Shown here: positions 60,598-64,000 of the stretch, piece by piece
Layout: every line of letters starts with the position of its first letter
Position numbering within the stretch: position 1 is the stretch's first letter
From: Adiantum capillus-veneris
Lineage: Eukaryota; Streptophyta; Polypodiopsida; Polypodiales; Pteridaceae
Assembly (NCBI GenBank): GCA_014529385.2
Contig: CM043964.1
Location: forward strand, 136,663,920-136,727,919
Direction of reading: 5' to 3'
DNA: 64,000 bases
The notes under the pieces: model-generated
The model's database searches: none
The model's input: the letters and a program-made list of their open reading frames with translations, nothing else
What the model was told of the DNA's origin: nothing
Position numbers and translations under genes: made by a program

Positions 60598-61447
60598 AGA
60601 CTAGGTGTTATGGGCCCTAGTGTTTAACACACGTTTTTTCGGAGTGGCATGTAAATTCATGGACTTTATTCTTTCTACACCCTTTTGCACTGCCAATGCA
60701 ATCTCTCTGGCAGATTTCGTATAAGTTTACACCTTGCCATACAAGGTGATGGATGAGTATGGGTGTTTGGTGATTGGCTGCTTCAAACTCCAATCTGCTT
60801 TTAACCTAGTTGGTTGTCTCCATTCCATATCGAGTATGGGGCTAGATACTCAATGATTGAGTCATAGTTTGTCGTCAGTCGTGGGCGACTTTCTGTAAGG
60901 GTTGGGGGAAAGCACCTCACTCTTACTACTGCTATTCATCCCGCGTAGGATGGGTAGTTTACAAGCATTCTATTTAGTACTAAAGGATATGCAAAGTGCA
61001 TACGTTAAATCATGCTAAAGGATATGCTAAGTCACTCAGACTAGGTGTTATGGGCCCTAGTGTTTAACACACGTTTTTTCGGAGTGGCATGTAAATTCAT
61101 GGACTTTATTCTTTCTACACCCTTTTGCACTGCCAATGCAATCTCTCTGGCAGATTTCGTATAAGTTTACACCCTGCCATACAAGGTGATGGCTGAGTAT
61201 GGGTGTTTGGTGATTGGCTGCTTCAAACTCCAATCTGCTTTCAACCTAGTTGGTTGTCTCCATTCCATATCGAGTATGGGGCTGGATACTCAATGATTGA
61301 GTCATAGTTTGTCGTCAGTCGTGGGCGACTTTCTGTAAGGGTTGGGGGAAAGCACCTCACTCTTACTACTGCTATTCATCCCGCGTAGGATGGGCAGTTT
61401 ACAAGCATTCTATTTAGTACTAAAGGATATGCAAAGTGCATACGTTA
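60598..61447 (+). repeat. 410-bp direct duplication inside the 38-bp-LTR element
   Basis: Bases 60,598-61,007 recur at 61,038-61,447 with very few differences (for example CACCTTGCC against CACCCTGCC). They are separated by 30 bases that themselves echo the unit end (AAAGGATATGC). Confidence 0.95.
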
Positions 61448-62004
61448 GCAAGAAGTGGAACAACTGGATCGGTTATCTTTTTAGTTTGGAGTTTGCTTCA
61501 TATGATGCAAGGCATGTTACGGCTAGTTTTAGTCTCTGCCTGTTATTCTCAAGTTATCAACCTTAATCATCAGTTTTGATGCGGTTGGCTAATGGCAAGA
61601 AACCATAGCAAGTCAAGGACTTGGTTGCTGCTGATGAGTATGTCAACATAGTACTTTCATGGAAAGATGAGCTGAGGTTATATTGCACATTCAAGTACCT
61701 CTAGAAAGTCTGAAACCTGGGTATGCATTTAGACACCTCTTCGTTATGATAACTCGTTTAACATACTCAAGAGAGTTTTAAATGGAGTCTTCACATTATG
61801 TTGGTTATGGGTCGGTTAACCAAGACGGTTGTACAGGGACAACAATGTGGAAAATCAAGATTTTATTCTTGATTTCATTGAACCTCCCAATGAACCGGGT
61901 TCCGATTCAACAAACCGTTGGATCCATGAGGGATGCCACAGTGGAAAACATTAGTGTTCTTATGAAGCTACCACCACTTGTGTTTTTTAGGACGAAAACT
62001 CTTC

Positions 62005-62019
62005 CAAAGGGGGGAGTAA
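62005..62019 (+). promoter_or_regulatory. Polypurine tract of the 38-bp-LTR element
   Basis: CAAAGGGGGGAGTAA ends at the TG of the right repeat. Confidence 0.85.
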
Positions 62020-62057
62020 TGTCAGGATCCGGGTCTCTAGCTCCTAGGGTTCTTACA
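62020..62057 (+). repeat. Right 38-bp LTR
   Basis: It is identical to the left repeat and followed by TTATA. Confidence 0.9.
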
Positions 62058-62062
62058 TTATA

Positions 62063-62630
62063 GTACCACAAAGTTACACCGACCAATTAGTACCATGGAC
62101 CATGTACCAATTTCAAGTACGGAGTTTCATTATGGAACCTTGTAAGGTTTCCAGTTTCTGAAACCTTAAAGGTTGTATAAAGCTTAATCAAACTGATATG
62201 ATTATTGAAAAATCAATGTAGAATTGTCCGACCATGGCAAATATTGGTATTTTTGGAATCTTAAGCACAGCAAACCCCAGGCTAGAATTTTTCAGAATTG
62301 AATTGCAATAAAAATTGACATAGTTATGACCCCTGGAAGTTTACAGTGTGAATTGAGTAAAATAGGTAAAATTGAAGGGTTGAAGTAATCATTTAAGCAT
62401 AGACTTTATTAAAGGCCTCCTAGATATTTACAAGATATTTACCAATTAAGCAAAAATAGGTCAAAATATAGCAAAATTTATATTTTAAAAGTTGGCAGGT
62501 AATGGGAGGGTCATCACTGACCTGTCAGGGACTCATTTAGCAGCAGGGGGCATTTTTTGACCTATAGGGGACTGCTTGAACTGCAAGCAACTGCCTTTTT
62601 CAGCCGGTGAGAGCTTATGAGTGCTAGAAA
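62063..62630. other. AT-rich non-coding flank
   Basis: No gene is seen. It leads into a TATA-box segment and may be the U3 part of an LTR whose other parts lie outside the window. Confidence 0.4.
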
Positions 62631-62642
62631 ACTATAAATAGG
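62631..62642 (+). promoter_or_regulatory. TATA box of an LTR-like or unknown promoter
   Basis: ACTATAAATAGG is a near-ideal plant TATA box. It is followed 25-60 bases on by a leader with CT repeats (GATACTCTCTCTCTC). No reading frame follows. An LTR promoter or a repeat-associated transcript is the likely source. Confidence 0.5.
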
Positions 62643-63079
62643 ACCCCTAGCTTCACATTTTACACAGACTGGGAGCCTTGATACTCTCTCTCTCATCTAG
62701 AGAGAACACTACGCATAAATCATTAGAGATTAATCTCTAATTGATTAAGCTAAACGGTAATTAGCCTAATCCTTCTTAATTAGCAAGATTAGATTAAGCT
62801 ATTTTGTTAATAAATCAAAGATTAGGCATATGTATACTCATAAAACCTCTTTTAATAAATTAATCTCTGTTGATTATTGTAATTAAGCTTAGTAATATTA
62901 AGCTAATTAATTATCATATCATATTAGGATTGAAATTAGCCAAAATAACCATGAATTAATGGTAAATATATTAATTAAGTTTATATTAAGTTGAGGTAAT
63001 TTTCAGAGATGCATTAGATATTCATTAAGCTAGGAAAATTATCCCATAATTTTTGGAGTAATTTTCCTAATTAATTAGG

Positions 63080-64000
63080 CAGAATTACTCTATTTTTTGA
63101 GCAAATTAAATAGGTAAAATTAGTAAATTGATTTCAAATGATGTGATATATTTATCAATGATTAATTAGGTGTTAAAGAACCCTTGATAATTAGGAGAAG
63201 CTCAGATAATTAACTAGCTAATTACTTTAGCAGAAATACTCTATTTTTTGAGCAATCTAAATAGAGAAAATTAGTAAATTGATTTCAAATGCTGTGATAT
63301 ATTTATTAGTGATTAATTAGGTGTTAAAGAACCCGTGATAAATAGGAGAAGCTCAGATAATTAATCTAGCTAATTACTTTAGCAAAAATACTCTATTTTT
63401 TGAGAAATTTAAATAGGGGAAATTAGTAAATTGATATCAAATGCTGTGATATATTTATTAGTGGTTAATTAAGTGTTAAGAAATCTTTGAAAATTAGGAG
63501 AAGCTCAGATAATTAATTTAGCTAATTACTTTAGTAATAATACTCTATTTTTAGAGAAATTTAAATAAGGAAAATTCGTAAATTGATTTTAAATGCTGTG
63601 ATATATTTATCAGTGGTTAAGTAGGTAATAAAAAACCCGTGATAATTAGGAGAAGCTTAGAAAATTAATCTAGCTAATTACTTTAGCAAAAATACTCTAT
63701 TTTTAGAGAAAATTACATAGGAAAAATTAGTAAACTGATTTCAAATAATGTGAGATATTTATTTGTGGTTAATTAGGTGTTTAAGAATCCATTATAATTA
63801 GGAGAAATAAAGATAATTAATTTAGCTAATTTTTTTTAGCAAAAATACTGTATTTTTTGGACAATTTAAATAAGAAAAATTAGCAAATAGGTTCAAATTG
63901 AATTGAATTATTTATTAGAGATTAAGTATATGCTAGAAAACTCGTGATAATTATGCTAATCTCAGATAATTAGTTTAACTAATTATCTTACTGAAATTAC
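63080..64000 (+). repeat. Satellite of about 152 bp, six or more units, running off the window
   Basis: TACTCTATTTTT (or TACTGTATTTTT) occurs near 63,086, 63,237, 63,390, 63,540, 63,693 and 63,846, so the period is 150-153 bases. Each unit also has AAATTGATTTCAAAT, GTGATATATTTATTAGTG and GGAGAAGCTCAGATAATTAA. Units differ by scattered substitutions and small indels. It is very AT-rich and has no coding capacity. Confidence 0.9.

Overview
The window is plant nuclear DNA made almost entirely of transposable elements, nested and in several states of decay. I see no bacterial gene organisation, no rRNA gene, no CRISPR array and no intact single-copy host gene that I can name. The plant origin rests on Ty1/copia elements with initiator-Met tRNA primer sites, a Ty3/gypsy-like element with a tRNA-Asp type primer site, CACTA (En/Spm) termini and transposase, GT-AG introns and long GA/CT microsatellites. 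The repeat density suggests a large genome. The sequence does not let me choose between fern, lycophyte, gymnosperm and angiosperm.

Layout, left to right. (1) 1-5.9 kb: degenerate internal region and 3' LTR of a gag/protease-only LTR element (element A, +). (2) 5.9-10 kb: broken gag-protease region of another LTR element (element C, -), with its primer site and the start of its LTR. A second LTR-like start lies at 10.02 kb. (3) 10.2-16.3 kb: non-coding sequence with small duplications. (4) 16.3-24.6 kb: element B, a gypsy-like element with four zinc knuckles and a protease but no reverse transcriptase or integrase. Its 3' LTR is cut by a CACTA terminus, and a second CACTA terminus in the same orientation lies 1.2 kb on. 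(5) 26.7-27.2 kb: possible LINE endonuclease remnant. (6) 27.7-39.0 kb: a tandem array of about 1.32-kb units, interrupted by a complete but mutated copia element (copia A, 33,312-38,677, 192-bp LTRs, 5-bp target duplication).

(7) 39.1-50.3 kb: the most interesting segment. A plus-strand Ptta/En-Spm-type gene can be read as eight exons, four at 39.5-40.5 kb and four at 49.4-50.2 kb. The reading phase matches across an 8.9-kb gap. Within that gap, on the opposite strand, lie a CACTA TNP2 transposase pseudogene and a SET-domain (histone methyltransferase-like) pseudogene. (8) 50,360-55,536: a young copia element (copia B) whose 227-bp LTRs look identical, inserted in the 3' region of the Ptta gene. 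(9) 56,369-62,057: a 5.7-kb element with only 38-bp identical terminal repeats, a TTATA target duplication, an initiator-Met primer site and a polypurine tract, but no recognisable gag or pol. (10) 62.1-64 kb: AT-rich DNA with a TATA-box promoter-like segment and a satellite of about 152 bp.

How the parts work together: the copia elements would supply all functions of their own retrotransposition, but both carry disabling changes. Elements A, B and the 38-bp-LTR element lack RT and integrase and would need proteins from other elements. TNP2 plus Ptta is the usual protein pair of CACTA transposons. The SET protein next to them could in principle act on chromatin at the element. The copies here carry stops and frameshifts, so any function would come from relatives elsewhere in the genome.
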